Below are positions 63,921 to 64,000 of a DNA stretch of 64,000 nt, one piece after another. Numbering within the stretch: the stretch's first letter is position 1; each line of letters starts with the position of its first letter. The DNA is taken from contig NZ_SJPX01000006.1 of NCBI RefSeq assembly GCF_007860175.1, forward strand, positions 684,074 through 748,073, written 5' to 3'. This stretch comes from Rubripirellula reticaptiva. GTDB lineage: Bacteria > Planctomycetota > Planctomycetia > Pirellulales > Pirellulaceae. The notes below the pieces were generated by a model, which did not search any database, was not told where the DNA came from, and was given only the letters and a program-made list of their open reading frames with translations. Made by a program: the position numbers and the translations under genes.

Positions 63921-64000
63921 CGAACGCAAATAGATCGCAGCACACTAATGCGTTACTGATGTAGCTTAGCAACCCGGTCGGCAACGGCGATTGGGACTAT

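Noticed and set aside
1-64000. tRNA genes, CRISPR arrays, insertion sequences and prophage
   Set aside because: No T-loop-like GGTTCGA with matching stems, no regularly spaced repeats and no transposase- or phage-like protein were seen.

Overview
The window looks like a chromosomal segment of a marine planctomycete of the Rhodopirellula/Pirellulaceae type. This is inferred from gene content: several secreted sulfatases, PQQ-like beta-propeller proteins, a Gfo/Idh/MocA protein with a twin-arginine-like leader, a DUF1501 remnant, many small lineage-specific proteins, few clear Shine-Dalgarno sites and medium GC content. No tRNA, rRNA, CRISPR array, prophage or intact transposase was seen.

Region 1 (0-15.1 kb) is an amide-bond chemistry island. 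A soluble histidine kinase and a sigma-54 (NtrC-type) response regulator are followed by a GNAT-nitrilase fusion and a stand-alone Fis-type DNA-binding protein. Two divergent operons then share a 620-base promoter region. The minus-strand operon is circularly permuted ATP-grasp, alpha-E protein and transglutaminase. The plus-strand operon is M42-like peptidase, C39/papain-like peptidase, RimK-like ATP-grasp ligase, GCS2-type glutamate ligase and N-formylglutamate amidohydrolase. The genes within each operon overlap or nearly touch. Together they look like a system that makes, trims and hydrolyses an unknown peptide or peptide tag.

Region 2 (15.2-32.4 kb) is mainly transport: a CzcCBA-like metal efflux operon (TolC-like protein, fusion protein, RND pump), two MFS transporters (one AmpG-like), a secreted PQQ-propeller protein, a nitronate monooxygenase-like enzyme, an RND-type outer-membrane lipoprotein and an NhaD-type antiporter.

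Region 3 (32.8-46 kb) holds small regulatory genes and an envelope operon. They include a cytidylate-kinase-like protein, a zinc-ribbon protein, a CsrA-like protein coupled to a small acidic protein, and a small secreted protein. These are followed by a five-gene operon of fusion protein, RND pump, histidine kinase, NtrC-type regulator and EIIA-Ntr-like protein. Sigma-54-type sites (GG-N10-GC) lie about 70 bases before several of these starts, and a similar one precedes the amidoligase operon. A flavohemoglobin with a palindromic operator ends the region.

Region 4 (46-64 kb) is a polysaccharide-degradation zone, probably for sulfated fucose-rich glycans. It has a sulfatase-GH29 fucosidase fusion, two more sulfatases, a secreted phosphoesterase, an oxidoreductase, a PQQ-propeller protein and an esterase-SGNH hydrolase fusion. 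Between them lie decayed genes: a DUF1501 protein, a GH95-like fucosidase, a TetR regulator and a probable propeller protein. The zone appears to be losing part of an older gene set.
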